Assembly (NCBI RefSeq): GCF_004193775.1
Contig: NC_041002.1
Location: forward strand, 10,514,485-10,578,484
Reading direction: 5' to 3'
Length of the DNA stretch: 64,000 nucleotides
DNA from: Glycine soja
Taxonomy: Eukaryota; Streptophyta; Magnoliopsida; Fabales; Fabaceae
Shown here: positions 1 to 13,376 of the stretch, piece after piece
How positions within the stretch are numbered: the stretch's first letter is position 1
Layout: each line of letters starts with the position of its first letter
Translations under genes and position numbers: made by a program
Notes under the pieces: generated by a model
Databases searched by the model: none
What the model saw: only the letters and a program-made list of their open reading frames with translations
What the model was told of the DNA's origin: nothing

Positions 1-269
1 TGAACGTCTTGAGCTGGACGCTTGATGGCTTGTCGGTCACGGACCTAGTACTTTGCTTACCTTTGGCTTTGGACTTGGTTGCCTATTGGTCAGCCATGGG
101 TCGTAAGCAACGCTCTAACCTTTTTGTGGATGAGCTGAGGTGAACTCTAGAGGTGATGGTGGTGCGTCTGTTGCCCGCTGCTGGCCATCCCCAGGCTGCT
201 GTGGTGTTTCGCCCTGCGCCTGCCTAGGGACGCAGTACTTCTTGATGAAAACTCGATTAGTAGGGGGCC

Positions 270-628
270 TGATGACCTTGTTGGAGGTGACAGGCACTCC
301 GTAGAACTGACAGAGACCCGTAATTAGGGCTTGACAACTCCAAGACCCTATTGGACTTCTTCGGGTCCACTGGGTGTCTTGCAGGCGCGATCCCTGCAAA
401 CAATAGATGAAATCAGAAATCAGTTGAGCGATGTGCATACTTACCTATGATGACGTGACCTTGCCGGGGGGAACGGGCACCCTGTAGGACTACAGAGGCC
501 CGTAACCAGAGTTGGAAACCCCAGGGCCCTGTTGGACTTCTCCGGGTCCACTGGGCGCCTTGTGGGCGTGATCCCTGCAAACAATAGATGACATCAGAAA
601 TCAATTGAGCCATGTGCATACTTACCTA
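270..628. repeat. Two tandem copies of a ~178-bp unit
   Basis: Copy 1 starts at 270 and copy 2 at 448. Both share a block around GGGTCCACTGGG, the stretch GATCCCTGCAAACAATAGATG, and a run ending GTGCATACTTACCTATG. Point differences are spread throughout, so this is an old duplication. The unit sits in the non-coding left part of the Ogre-like element. The minus-strand reading frames over it (115-438 and 413-619) start with similar peptides only because the DNA is duplicated. Confidence 0.8.
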
Positions 629-992
629 TGTCATGACGGCACAGACCAACCGATACATCTGCAGGCGGAGATTGGCATTGTGGTCGTTGGGCAGAATGTT
701 GCTAAATAGCAACGTCATCCACGTAAGGGTGGTCATGTTGGTGCGCATGGTCCGCACTCGTCTTTTTGCAGCGACACGGGGGGAATCTTGCCCCGGTATG
801 CATAGTAGATGTATGATAGCCTCCCTCTCTGGATGTGCTCGCACAGTTGGTCGCCCTCCAATATCAGGGGGTGACCTAGGGACTGATAAAAGGAAACTAT
901 TGGCCCCTTAACCGGGAGCGCAAGTCTCGGTTAAGCATCTAAGGGCAAAGGACCTTATATTCTCTTAAGGTGTGGATATGAAGCCCACTGAA

Positions 993-1088
993 AACGAGGA
1001 CGCGTAGCCTTCTAAAGGCGAGGGCGTGCAGCCCTCTGCAAGCGAGGATGTGCAGTCCTCTGATGGCGAGGACATACAGTCCTTTAAA
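993..1088. repeat. Four tandem copies of a 24-bp unit
   Basis: Units start at 993, 1017, 1041 and 1065. The consensus is roughly GGCGAGGACGTGCAGTCCTC followed by four variable bases, and the units differ at a few positions. Because 24 is a multiple of three, the minus strand shows an apparent octapeptide repeat (GLHxLAxR-like). I read that as a by-product of the repeat rather than a protein. Confidence 0.8.
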
Positions 1089-1588
1089 GGTGATAGGTAC
1101 TAGTACCCAAAAGTCCACCTTTATGAGAAAGCAAGAGATCGACTCATCGAGAGAGCCGGTCATCCAAAAAGATTGGACACGAGATGTAGGAAATCTATGC
1201 AGTTAACATGATTTTTAGGGATGCAGACGCATGCAACCTTTGTCGTGAAATTTGGTAATGCTGACCTCATATGAAACAATGCAATGCAATGGAAAGTTGT
1301 ACAATGTTCATGACATTCTTTCCCTATTTTGTGATTTTGATTTTGATTTTGATTTAATTTTTTTTGGAAAACACAGATTGACTGTCTTTTTGAAAAAGGT
1401 GATAATTCATGCAACCTTATCCCATCTTTTGCAAATATATCCGGGAACTCCCTCAGAGTGTATATTCTGTTTGATTCAGTCACTTGACCATTTTGGAGCG
1501 ACGACAATGGAGTCGTTTGACGTTTAATCCATCTATTGAAATTCCAGGGCTTGCATCCCTTTTTTTTTCTTGTTTAAAAAACATCGAT

Positions 1589-1975
1589 GGGTGAGAACTT
1601 TTGATCTGCCCCTATGTTCACTTGAGGCTCATGCACGATGCCCCTCATTGCCCCAGTGTAAGGCTTTGAGGTACCAATTATTATCTTTCGTCATGACCTT
1701 ATAGCTGGGAACCTATTGGGTGAGAACTTCTAATCTGCCCCTAGGTTTGCTTGAGGTTTTTGTATGGTGTCTTTCATTGCCCCAGTGTAAGGCTTTGAGG
1801 TACCAATTGTTATCTTTCGTCATGACCTTGTAGCTGGGAACCTATTGGGTGAAAACTTCTAATCTGCCCCTAGGTTCGCTTGAGGTTTTTGCATGGTGCC
1901 TTTCATTGCCCCAGTGTAGGGCTTAGAGGTACTAATTGTTGTCTTGTTTTCACAACCTCGTAGTGAGGAAGAATG
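1589..1975. repeat. Three tandem copies of a ~129-bp unit
   Basis: Copies begin at about 1589, 1718 and 1847, each with GGGTGAGAACTT or a close variant. They share CTGCCCCTA, a CATTGCCCCAGTGTAAGGCT block, and a TATCTTTCGTCATGACCTTG block with the adjoining GTACCAATT. Copies 2 and 3 are closest to each other; copy 3 decays at its end. Tandem arrays in non-coding parts are known in Ogre-type elements, which fits this location. Confidence 0.8.
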
Positions 1976-2068
1976 AAAGAAGCAGTTGATTCTTGCAAAA
2001 AGAATTTTCCAAGGACGAGAAATAGTTGAAGGATTTTTCAGTTGATGGATTAAGTCAAATGACTCCTA

Positions 2069-2825
2069 TGTAGAAGCAAGATGTTTTGATGTCTTGATGA
2101 TGCTAAAGGATCAAGTGCTTCCAAGTTTTATTCAAGAAAAGAATCCAAGAAAATCAAGATATATGATCAAGTTGATCTCTAGAATCTTTAGGAAGAAGTT
2201 TCCAAATTGAAAACAAACAAAAGGTTTGACCAAAGAATTCTATCATTTCAAATTGAGATTTGCTCTCTGGTAATCGATTACCAGCAGTTGAAAATGTTTT
2301 AATTCAAATTTTTAAAATCTATAATCGATTACACAAGTCTTGTAATTGATTACCAGAGGGGATTTTCATAATATAATTCCCAAGAGTCACATCTATTCAA
2401 ATGGTTTATGAATGGCCATCAAAGGTCTATTTATATGTGACTTTGAAACACGAATTTAAAGAGAGTTGCCAAAAAGTTTTATCCTCTCAAAATATTAAGA
2501 GTTTTTTTTGAACTGAAATGTTTTATCCTCTCAAAAAGATTCCTTGGTCAACCACTTGCATATTCAATAAGGAATTTTGATTGATCTTCATTGTACAATC
2601 TATCTCTTTTAAGAGAGATCTCTTCTTCTCTTCTTCCTATTTCTGAAAAGGGATTAAGAGATCGTGGGTCTCTTGTTGTAGGGGATTCTTGAACACAAGG
2701 GAAGGGTTGTTCCTATGTGCATTGTTAATCCAAAAAGAGAGAGTGAAAGTTTAATTGGGGAATAATTTTCATATCTTAATTCAACCCCCATTTTTCTTAA
2801 GGTAACTAAGGCCATTTGTCCAACA
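2069..2825 (+). repeat. Solo LTR, copia (SIRE-type), 757 bp, TSD TCCTA
   Basis: Begins TGTAGAAGCAAG and ends GGCCATTTGTCCAACA. It is flanked by a perfect 5-bp duplication, TCCTA (2064-2068 and 2826-2830). No internal region lies beside it, so it is a solo LTR. It carries the family's near-palindromic GGTAATCGATTACC motif around 2270 and degenerate copies around 2320-2355. Orientation is from the TG...CCAACA order shared with the element at 47-60 kb. Confidence 0.88.
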
Positions 2826-3149
2826 TCCTATTCTTGATAACTCACTTCCCTCTAAAAAGACAAACTTTCCGGAATGATAAAATGAGGTCACATGAACGTC
2901 TTGAAAACACAGTCAATCAAATGCCTTTTTTTTTTGAACTTTTTTTTTATTTTTATTTTTATTCTGAAACTTATTTGTTTTGAACTTTATTTGTTGTTTT
3001 ACGGCAGCCCCACCAACGCGCAAGACGAGTAATCTCTGATTGAACGGTCTTGGAAGTCCAAACTCAGGAGCACAGGTCGCTTGAGCAAACAGACCAATGG
3101 CTTGCACCCACTTCCGGTGAAAGTTGAAAATCCTGATGAGTCATTAGAG

Positions 3150-5000
3150 ACGTCTAACAATAGCTTTCAAAATTGCCCCATGTGTGGCATCTCTTGTCAA
3201 TGTCAGGATTTACACGCGATTCTCCTCAAATTTCAGCCAGCCCGCATCAATTAGACCTTGCACCTTACACTTCAGGCCCCTACAATGCTCAATGGAATGC
3301 CACGGGGCTTCTCCATGACAAGCACACATTGCGTTCGAGTCATATTCTCGGAGAAATGGAGGTTGATGAACCTTGGTTGGGGTTATGGCTACCATTGAAT
3401 TATCAAGTAGATATAGAGCAAGTCAGCATAGGACACTGGAATTGGGGTGAATTCTATAGGCTTTCTCGCTGCAAAATTCATTTCTTGGTTGGTGCTCTTG
3501 GTTTGTGCTAAAGGTGATGTTCGTCATTGGAAGTGCGGAAGACAGACTTTGTGGGTGTTTTAAGGATGGCCTTTGTGGATAACTGGGTGGTGAGTAAGGA
3601 GAAGGTTGGTTATTGGCTGAGTAATGACATTGTTGGGTTGGTGGGAAACTTGGCTGTATAGGAATGACAATCACAGCACGGGCTTCCCCTTCATCCTCAC
3701 CCTCTTTATTTGCCCCAACTGTTTTTTTCATTTGTCCAAGCAGGATGACTAAATTTGCCTCTTTTCAGACCCACATCGATCCTTTCATTGGCAAAGACCA
3801 AATCCGCAAAGCTCTAAAGGTGCGTAGCCCACCATTTTCCATAGTAGAATACTGGTAATGTGTCTACTATCATTGTCATCGTTTTTTCGTCATTGAGGTG
3901 CCACTTGAGCTGCCAGGTCTCTCCACCTTTGGGCGTATTCTTTGAAAGATCTGTGCCCCTTTTTGCACATGTTCTATTGTTGCATCCAATCCGGAACCAT
4001 ATCAAAATTGTACTGATACTGCCTAATGAAGGCAACCATTAGGTCCTTCCAAGAGTGGACTCGAGAAGGTTCCAGGTTAGTGTACCAGGTAACAGCTACC
4101 CCAGTAAGATTTTCTTGGAAGGAATGTATCAGCAGTTCCTCATCTTTTGCGTATGCCCCCATCTTCCGACAATACATCTTTAGATGGTTCTTGGGGGCAA
4201 GTAATCCCCTTGTACTTGTCAAAGTCCAGCACCTTGAACTTGAGAGGGGTGATGATATTGGGTATTGGGAACAACTCTTCTAGGTTAGCAAAGGAATAAT
4301 CTTCACCTCCTTCAATGGCCCTGAGCCTTTCCTCTAGATGATCCAACTTTCCCATTTTTGCCATAGCATGAGGGTTTTTACTTGTTGTGGAATGCAAGAG
4401 GTGTAGTTGGGGGTGATACTGAGGGCCTTCCGAAGTGTTTTCAAGGGGTATACCAACAACTGCTTGCCCTTCAGTGGCATATCCGAGCCAAGGCTCGAAG
4501 TCGGCTAGATTGTGATGGGGAATTTCATATGTCTCCCCCACGGTTTAAGAGACATGTGCATGATCAGCTTGGGGTTGCTGGCTCTCAATGGGTATAGGAG
4601 TGGAGTTATTGACATTCTTATTGGGAGTGTACGCCCTATTGGGTGGCGTATAGTTGAGAGGCAAGCCACATGGCGGGAAGGCGTGCTCGTTTTGAATTTG
4701 CACATCATGGGGGCCGCCCATACTTCCCAAATCTTTGCCTACTATAGCTGAGGTTGGATGATTCATTTGGTTGAGGCCAGATTGGGGCATCGGATTCACC
4801 TTAGCAACAGTGTTGGTAGCGGCAACTGCAACTGCACTGGCTTCCATTATCCTCTTCATGATCATCATGGCCTCCATCATCATGGCCATTTGCTCTTTCA
4901 TGGCCTCCATGTCGGCCTTCATCTTCTCTTGTACCTCCTCTACTTCACCCATTACTCTAGCTCTATCACAGGTTCGGTGAGGGCGCCATAAAGCGCATTC
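3150..5000 (-). pseudogene. gag: Ogre-like gag, frameshifted
   Basis: Minus-strand pieces occur in order: 4952-4545 (MGEVEEVQEKMKAD, a Met-rich coiled-coil-like N-terminus), 4541-4140, 4222-3974 (the retrotransposon Gag core, with NHLKMYCRKMGAYAKDEEL and WYTNLEPSRVHSWKDL), about 3998-3730, 3731-3423 (a Pro/Gln/Ser-rich linker) and 3395-3210 (NAMCACHGEAPWHSIEHC, a modified zinc-knuckle-like patch). Stops and frameshifts separate the pieces, for example at 4542-4544 and near 4200 and 3990. Gag would form the particle that packages element RNA; this copy cannot do so. Confidence 0.8.
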
Positions 5001-6646
5001 TTTTTCTTTTTTATAACAATGATTAAGTTCTTTTTTTTTTCAAGGAAAGAATGCAATGAGCAATGCAACCAATGAACAACATGGATGTATGCGAATGATG
5101 TACAGTTGAAGTATTGCGAATTTGTACACTGGATATGGGGTTGAATCAATTTAGATTTTCAACATGGTCCATGACATCTTCGTCAAGGTGAAACTGGAAG
5201 TAACAGAGACATCAGCAGCCCTAAATGTGTTTGGCAGTAGACGAAGCAGCGATGTAACACGATCTTTTGCCCCAATTTTTTCAAGATGGTTACTTCCATA
5301 CTTCAACTTGACTCGATGAACCTTTTCGTAAAAGCATGAGCTTGGTTCAACCCCATAACCCAGGGAATTTCAATTTTGATCGCCCATACTTCATCAACAA
5401 TTCATAGGGATGAAAGACTCGGGAATATGCATGCTATGCATGGAAAATGTAATTATGAGATTGAGATGCTCGAAGAGACATCCTTTCTTAATTAACCACG
5501 CATTAGGTACCATGCTCAATCATTTTGTTTTGTTGTTTGTGTTTTTTTTTTTTAATTTTAGAAATGGGTTTATGATCCCAACATGGTTGGCTCATGGTAC
5601 CTAACACATGCAACTAAGAATGCATCATGAATTTTCATGCTTCCCTTTTTTTTGTTTTTGTTTTGTAGAGGAAAATACAAGGATCATGTATGAGCAAACA
5701 TGTAGAACAAAAAGTATGTTGAACGCATATGCATGATGATGCAATGACTCATGCAAAATGGGAATGTGATAATAGACAAATGCAGGAACGATATGTTCAT
5801 TATGATGCTGAAGAGATGTTTATGCGGTGCATGATATGAATGCATTTACGGACACGAGAGCCCGGAAAATTATCTCTCCTCATTGCGCATTTGGGGGGCG
5901 CAGTGCCCCATGTGTGCAGTTAAGAAGACGATATGGATCTTCCGGCTTCCCATGACAAAAGACAAGACCCACATACAACGCATGTGTGACGGTATGATGC
6001 AGATGCGCATGCATGAAACGGAAAGAAAACAACACAAAGGGGTAATTCACACATACGAGACTGCAGAGATCCAACTTTAATGCTACGTTTTGGGCATGAT
6101 GGCGCCTCAACGTAGTATTAAAAAGGTTACGTATTACTCTAAAGAAACCAAACATCACTAGCAAAACTATAAACTAGTGCTATTTACCAAAAAATGCATG
6201 AGAATGAATGGCACGGAGCGTGTTTGCTCTTTGCCCCTATTTGGGAACCTATAGGACAATATCTAGGGGTCTCTAATAACTACTCCCCAACAATTCATAA
6301 CTCACACGGCTGTTTTCTAGAGGTATCATCACTCAAGATAATAATATTGTGGCGGTATGGAATACCAGCGACAACACATTATAAAGAGAGAAAGCTCTAG
6401 ACGAGGTTTCACTATTATCAAGCAAGTCGGAGACCTAGCATGATGATAGATTCACCTCCACTCCTTAAATTCCCATGAACCCGGGTATAGGGCCCTTTTT
6501 TTACTCAAACCCGTGGGTGCTTAGAATTCAGTGTAAAGAATGCGAAATAGACAACAATTTTTTACATTTTACACAGTTCAACAAATGCACACACGAAGTT
6601 TCACAAATTCACAATTCCTTAAAATAGGCCTAACTCACAAAAATAG

Positions 6647-6664
6647 TCCCCAGTGGAGTCGCCA
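6647..6664 (-). other. Primer-binding site of the Ogre-like element
   Basis: On the minus strand, two bases after the LTR end, the sequence reads TGGCGACTCCACTGGGGA. This is the position and form of a retrotransposon primer site complementary to a tRNA 3' end. tRNA-Arg is the primer reported for Ogre elements; I did not align it to a tRNA. It fixes the element's direction and identifies 6667-8269 as its 5' LTR. Confidence 0.7.
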
Positions 6665-6666
6665 AC

Positions 6667-8269
6667 TGTCGCAACGTGCCCTTTTGCGGGCAAGCGAGGA
6701 CAAGGCTCACGGGTGCACTTTCCAAAGGAGGAAAGATGCGCGGAGTCGCCACCAACGTTTATTTGTGGAAAACGTCGGAAAAACCGAAGGAAACCGGTCA
6801 AAATGAAAATTCTAAGTTCAGGAGTTGTATTTACGTTTGAGGAAGGTATTAGCACCTCTCACGTTTGTCTCAAAGGACAACAACCTATTTTTTAGAATTG
6901 TGGAAATTGTGTTACCTTAACTTTTATTTCTTTTTATTTTTTGAGGTCGACAAAAGCGGTGCTTTTTCTCCTACATACCCTCCATCGAAGAGGAAATCAG
7001 ACCTACGTAGTTCTTCCCTATGCATGAATCAAGTGATTCTTTTTACTTGAAAGGTGATCATTTTAAGGCGTTGGACCTTAAAAATGATCCATTTTACTTG
7101 GTAAGAAACTAAAATGATAAACTTTCAAAACCCTATTTTTGTGGATGAGCTTGACTAGGCGAATTGATTTTAGCCTTAGTTTCACTTTAGTTATTAGTCA
7201 ATTCAATTAAGAATGAGAAATCCCAAAGAGAAAACGTCCGATTGATTTTTCGCTTTATTTTACTAAAAGGGATTTTTTGATTATTATATTATTATTTTAC
7301 CTCTTTTTTTTATTTCCAACGTGGTTACGGCACGACCGAACGGTCAGAATTCATTTTAACAGAAATTAACGGATGATACAATTCAAACGATCGGTGGAAA
7401 TTTATTTTATTTTTAGATTAGGCGAGAAATGACTTAAATAAATGGCTTAAGCACGTCAAAAGGGGGTATAAAAAGCGAATGAAAACGAGAATAAAAATAC
7501 ATGAAACATAATGTGGACCACCACAGGTACATAGAATGAATTGAAAAGCTCGGTTTGAAGTACTTACCCGTTGAAGACCGAAGAAAACGAAGAACGAACG
7601 ATGAATGTTGAAGAACGGTCGAGAATCTTCGCGTAATTACTCACGGAAACGTTACGGAAGCGCCTCGACTTGGATTTTCTTCACGGAAACAATTTTTCTC
7701 AGCAAATTTAAGGGAATACGAAATGTCAAGAAGGCTGAACCCTTTTCTTCTTCACTCCTCCCCATATTTATAGCAAAATAGCGGAGGAGCTTGCCACCCA
7801 GCTCGCCCAGGCGAGCAAGGTTGCTTCCTCCAGAAGCAACAGCCTTCTGGAGGAAGGATCTGGAAGGCCCAAGTGGTCCAGATTGCTATTTGTACCCCAT
7901 TTTTTACTAAATGCACCCCCCTTCTATTTTTTTGGTAATTCTTTTTTCGTAACGTTACAAAACTTTACGAATTTCGTAACGATACTTATTTTCCTTCCGC
8001 CAGGTTACGAATCCTTACGGAATATATATTTACTCTTTTTTAGCTTTCGAAGGAGTTACGGAAACTCACGGATTACGCAAAAACACCTCTTTTCGATTTC
8101 CGCCACCTCACGGAATTTCACGGATTGCGTTAGCCTGCTTCCTTTTGATTTCTGACACGTCTCGGGACTTCATTTATTGTGCAACAAAGGACGCCAAGTA
8201 TCTCAAAGCGGCTAACCAAAGGTTGCATGTCATCAAGTAATAATCCCCGGACGAAATTAGGGTATGACA
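6667..8269 (-). repeat. Ogre-type 5' LTR, 1603 bp
   Basis: On the plus strand it reads TGTCGCAACGTG ... TTAGGGTATGACA; in element sense it is TGTCATACCC ... GTTGCGACA. The same LTR recurs as solo copies at 29145-30750 (plus) and 45423-46733 (minus). A TATTTATAG box around 7767 (minus-strand TATA) and a GC-rich hairpin patch at about 7798-7865 are present. The outer flank (TCTAC at 8270) has no partner in view because the 3' LTR lies outside the window or is lost. Confidence 0.8.
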
Positions 8270-8335
8270 TCTACTAAGGAATTTTATACTTGCAAATTTA
8301 AATTCATAAATGTACCACTACTACAATTCATTGAT

Positions 8336-8530
8336 TTAACATCGCAATATTAACATCAGTTTTTAAAAAAATCGATGTTAAGAAAAACACGGTGACATTT
8401 TCATAAATAAGTTGACTTAATTAACATCAGTTTTGGAAAAACTGATATTAACTAGTTGATGTTAACATTGGTTACTGAAAAACTGATGTTAAGTTTAATA
8501 TCTTAACATCGGTTTTGTTAAAGAAACCGA
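8336..8530. repeat. CACTA left subterminal hairpin repeats
   Basis: Several units take the form TTAACATCAG-T(n)-A(n)-CTGATGTTAA or the CGATGTTAA variant. They form short hairpins with arms of about 12-16 bp, around 8345-8385, 8420-8455, 8458-8495 and 8503-8538. In En/Spm elements such subterminal repeats bind the element's regulatory protein; a binding role here is inferred. The same core word recurs at the right end. Confidence 0.75.
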
Positions 8531-9193
8531 TGTTGTGTTATTCATAAGTTAAAACACCAAAATCCATTTTCCCCCCATGCGATAAGTTACCAAAATCCTT
8601 TCTCCCTTTCTTCCTTTCTTCCTCATTGCTCAGGCTCGAAAGACCTGTCTCTCCTCCTCACTCAACCTACCATTGAGGTTCGTGTGCTGCTTCACGAGTT
8701 CGGGTTAGTCACTACCGCGATTTAGGTACGTGGATGCTCAAACCTTCATGTTGCTTTAACCTTTGTCCCTTTAGAATGTTAACATCGGGTTCATGAGTTC
8801 GTTGTTTCATAGGTTTTAGACATAGTCTTGGCTCTTGGTTGGTGGGTTCGTGAGTTCGTTGTTCCATTTGGCACTTTTGATTTTGTAAGTTTTCTTTTCA
8901 ACTTTTGATAGTTGTAACAATTCAAACAATGTAACATTGTAACTCCCAGAGATAGCTGTTATTGTTAGTGGCTTCTAGTGATTTACTGAACCTTGAGTAA
9001 GAAAAGGACATAGCAACCCTCTTTCGAATTGTCGAAGCACTTCTTCCTTGAGTTGTTGCATGGTTCGGGATTTGATTGTAATTTATGCTGTAAAGCTGCC
9101 CAATTATGTGGCTTTAGAGATGATAGAGTACCTTAGGAAAACCTTGCTCATGTAGGTTATGTCTCAGAAGATGGGATATATACAATTTTTTCA

Positions 9194-10430
<1,237 letters not shown>

Positions 10431-10511
10431 GACAATGCATGTAAACAAGGAAAAGTTAGAAAAATACTTATTACTAGTATGCCAGTCCGGGATTCTTAGT
10501 TAGAAATATGT

Positions 10512-11487
10512 TGATGCAATCCTCCCTAGCAAGGGACCATTCACTAGAGCCATGAGCAAGAGGCTCCAAGAGGATTGGGCTAAACCTGCTGAAGAAGACC
10601 CTAGGATTCTCATGAACCTCAAGGTAGATTTCTGAGCCCACGGACGAAGGTTGGGTCCAATTATCTTTGTACATATTAGACTAGGATGTCATTATATTTG
10701 GTCCTTGTATTTAGGGCTCCATAATGTAGGTAGGGTACCCTAGAAATATAGGATTTTTCAGCCCATGTATTTTAGGGCACCTAGACTAGTTTTTGTATCA
10801 GGGGTAGTTTTGTAATTTCACATGCACTAAGTGAATATTTGATGTGTGTGTTGGGAAATAAATTTAATTGAATTGGTAAAAACTCAATCCAATTAAATTT
10901 TAGAAGGGGAGGTGAGCATTTGCTTACTACACCCCATTGCCACATCATATAGTCACACTTGGTGCATGTCCTTCACGCTTTACATGCCTCATGACACCTA
11001 AGCAAACTTAGTGGAGAATCTTGGAATTGATCTTGGATTAGTGGGCCCAACCATAACTAAAATTCACTAATCATAATTAGTGAAATTTTGCCTCCAATGT
11101 TTGGCTCCACAAATTCAAGTGAAATTTGAATTGAAAATCACATTTCCCTCCAATTTTGTGTGACACTTAGGCTATAAATAGAGGTCATGTGTGTGCATTT
11201 TTTCAACTTTGATCATTTGAAAATTAAACTTCAGATTTCAGAACTCTTCTAGAGAACAAAATTTCGTGCTCTTCTCTTCCTCTCCCTTCATTCATCTCCT
11301 TCTTCTTCCAAGCTCTTATCCATGGCCTCCTATGGTGGTGAGCTTCTTCTAGACTCATCTTCTCCTTGAAGTGGCGTCTCCTCTCTCTCTTCCTTCTCCA
11401 TTCCGCTTCCATTCATCTTCCAAGAAGCAAAGGAATCCATTGATGAAGAAGATCCTAGGCCTACAAGCTCCAATGGAGCTTGCATAA
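10512..11487 (+). repeat. 5' LTR of element 1, 976 bp
   Basis: Starts TGATGCAATCC and ends TTGCATAA. It holds a TATAAATA box at 11173-11180 and a 9-bp-arm hairpin TTCACTAAT/ATTAGTGAA at 11063-11084. The first ~120 bases can encode the pol C-terminal tail ([11 protein letters not shown]...). The primer site follows two bases after the end. Confidence 0.9.
11173..11180 (+). promoter_or_regulatory. TATA box of the CRM-like LTR
   Basis: TATAAATA within GGCTATAAATAGAGG. The same box occurs in every LTR of this family here: about 16018, 20575, 22543, 24527 and 30757. It is the likely core promoter for element RNA, inferred from sequence and position. Confidence 0.6.
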
Positions 11488-11489
11488 TG

Positions 11490-11502
11490 TGGTATCAAGA
11501 GC
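11490..11502 (+). other. Primer-binding site, element 1 (initiator tRNA-Met type)
   Basis: TGGTATCAAGAGC lies two bases after the LTR end. It resembles the TGGTATCAGAGC primer site pairing with initiator tRNA-Met, with one inserted base. The same string is present at 16335-16347 in element 2. Confidence 0.8.
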
Positions 11503-13376
11503 ATCTTCATCTAGGTGATGTTCTTTTGCTTCCTCTATCTTTTTGTTTGGTGAATTCTCTTTAATTCCTTGTTCTTCATCTTATTCTCCATGTATATCCT
11601 CCATTGTATTGTGGTTTGGTGCTGTTTAGAGTAGATTCAAAAAAAAAAAATCGATTAAATCTTAGATCTACACTTGTTCTTGCATTGCTATGGTTCAAAT
11701 TTTGTAGATCTACTCTTGAATCATGTTTTTGTGTTGATTTTAGGTTCTATCATTTTTCATTCATAATATTCTTGTACTGAACCTTAGATCTAAATCTTCT
11801 TCCAAAATATTGATTAGAAAAAAACACAAAAATCTAAGTGTGAATCACTTAATCCATGTTATCTTAGTCATGTTTAGTCATAGTAATTGTCACATTATGT
11901 TCTAAGTTTGTGTTGAATTTTTATTTTGTTGATTGAATTCTAGATACATTTATTCATGTATTCTTGTCATTCTTAGCCTATCTTTTGAATTTTGAGTCTA
12001 ATTCATGCATGTTATTTAGTTCATAACATGTTCAATTTCTAGAAGTAGTCTTGTTGTTGAACTTTTTTTTTTATATAAGTTTCCTACATGATGCCTATGA
12101 TGAAGTTGGGTTGTGGTGCTGAGTTGTGGCTGGATTTGTGAATCAAATAAGTCTTAAGCTCTCTTGAATTGTGTTATTCAAGATAATTGAGCATAAGCAA
12201 ACACAAATTGTAACTATCCAAGCCTTAAGCAACATAAACACTACTCTTGATTTCTAGGTTGAAATCGTTGGTGCTGGCTGCTTGAACATACAAACTTGTA
12301 TAAATTACTGGGAATTGGTCACTACGTCTTTTGAGCTGAAATTTTTATTGAATTTTCTAGACACCTGGACCAAAATTATAAAAAAATAACCAAGCGATTT
12401 GGATAAAAGGGAAAAAATAAGAAAAATCACACAAATAGGCAGAAAAATCAGTGTCCAGGAAAAAAAAGTGAAAGGGACATGTGTTTGTTGCTTTGGCTCA
12501 AAATTTGTTCTAAAATTGGTGCCTATTTTATACCAATCCTAGTTCTGAAATTTCAATTGAAAATTATTGTGAAAACAAGTTTCAAAACTTGAGGTTTCTT
12601 GAGTCTTTTTTTTTTAAGTTTTTCTACTCTACTCTAGAGCCATTCTAGGTTTCTCTTTGAGTCCTAGCTTGCTTTTGTGTGCTTTTCATTGCTTTAATGG
12701 TTGAATAATCCTTGAAAATTTGTCTTGTTGAAACTCTATTGGTTTAGCTTTCATTTATTTTTTTTGGTCTTTGATTATTGCTTGTCTCTTTGTGTCCTTG
12801 CTTGTGAGTTGCCATATAGGGAATTGGAAAGGAGGATTGGTGTCATCCCTTGAAGAATTGGAGTCAAGAAGCAAGGGGCCAACCACCTTAAGAGCTATTG
12901 GAATACGAAGCACTCCAAATTGAGTGAAACACAAAACAGAGAATAGCCACCAAAATTGAGGACTTTTTTTTTTGTAATTTGTAATTGGCAATTTTCTTTG
13001 CTTTCAAACTTTGTAACAAAAAGGCCTTTCATTGGAAGTAAGTTGGGAGCCTCCAATTGGTCACCCTACTTCCATTTGTGTGTAATAATTTTAGGCAATT
13101 TTCCCTTAGGATAGTGAGTGTTTTGTTAGGAACCTTAAATGAGGTCATCCAAACACTCTTAGGATTCGCCTAGTTTGCATTTCTTGCTTACTTTCATAAC
13201 TTGTTTCCTTTACCCTTCATTGTCAAACTGCCTAGATAGCTTGCCTTTTACCAATTAGTTTTTACCTTATCTTTCACGCCTCTTTTAGTGTTTATTTTGG
13301 CTAGTTTCAACCATATTTTCTTTTACCTTTTGTTTTTAAACCCCCAACAAGAAAGAACCATAACTTAGGAACCAAC

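Larger units (their letters stand above)
1..8269 (-). mobile_element. Ogre/Tat-like Ty3/gypsy retrotransposon, 5' half, minus strand
   Basis: Read on the minus strand, the order is LTR (6667-8269), primer-binding site, a leader of about 1.6 kb (5000-6640) with no long ORF, then a broken gag (about 5000 to 3150). No protease, reverse transcriptase or integrase is recognisable between 3150 and 1. That left part holds tandem arrays and gene-poor sequence, so pol is either deleted or lies beyond the window edge. The family call rests on the Gag sequence and on the primer site starting TGGCGACTCC; both are recalled features of legume Ogre elements, not search results. A solo copia LTR splits it at 2069-2825. 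Confidence 0.7.

Noticed and set aside
612..911. Plus-strand 99-codon frame in the left repeat region
   Set aside because: Lies antisense to the Ogre-like element, shows no domain, and overlaps a second chance frame on the other strand.
939..1163. Minus-strand frame with an octapeptide (GLHxLAxR) repeat, as if a repeat protein
   Set aside because: It is the translation of a 24-bp DNA tandem array in a non-coding part of a retrotransposon, with no start context or neighbours.
5880..6164. Paired opposite-strand frames in the Ogre-like leader as a possible extra ORF1
   Set aside because: No similarity to a known Ogre ORF1, short, and overlapping on both strands; better explained as chance openness.
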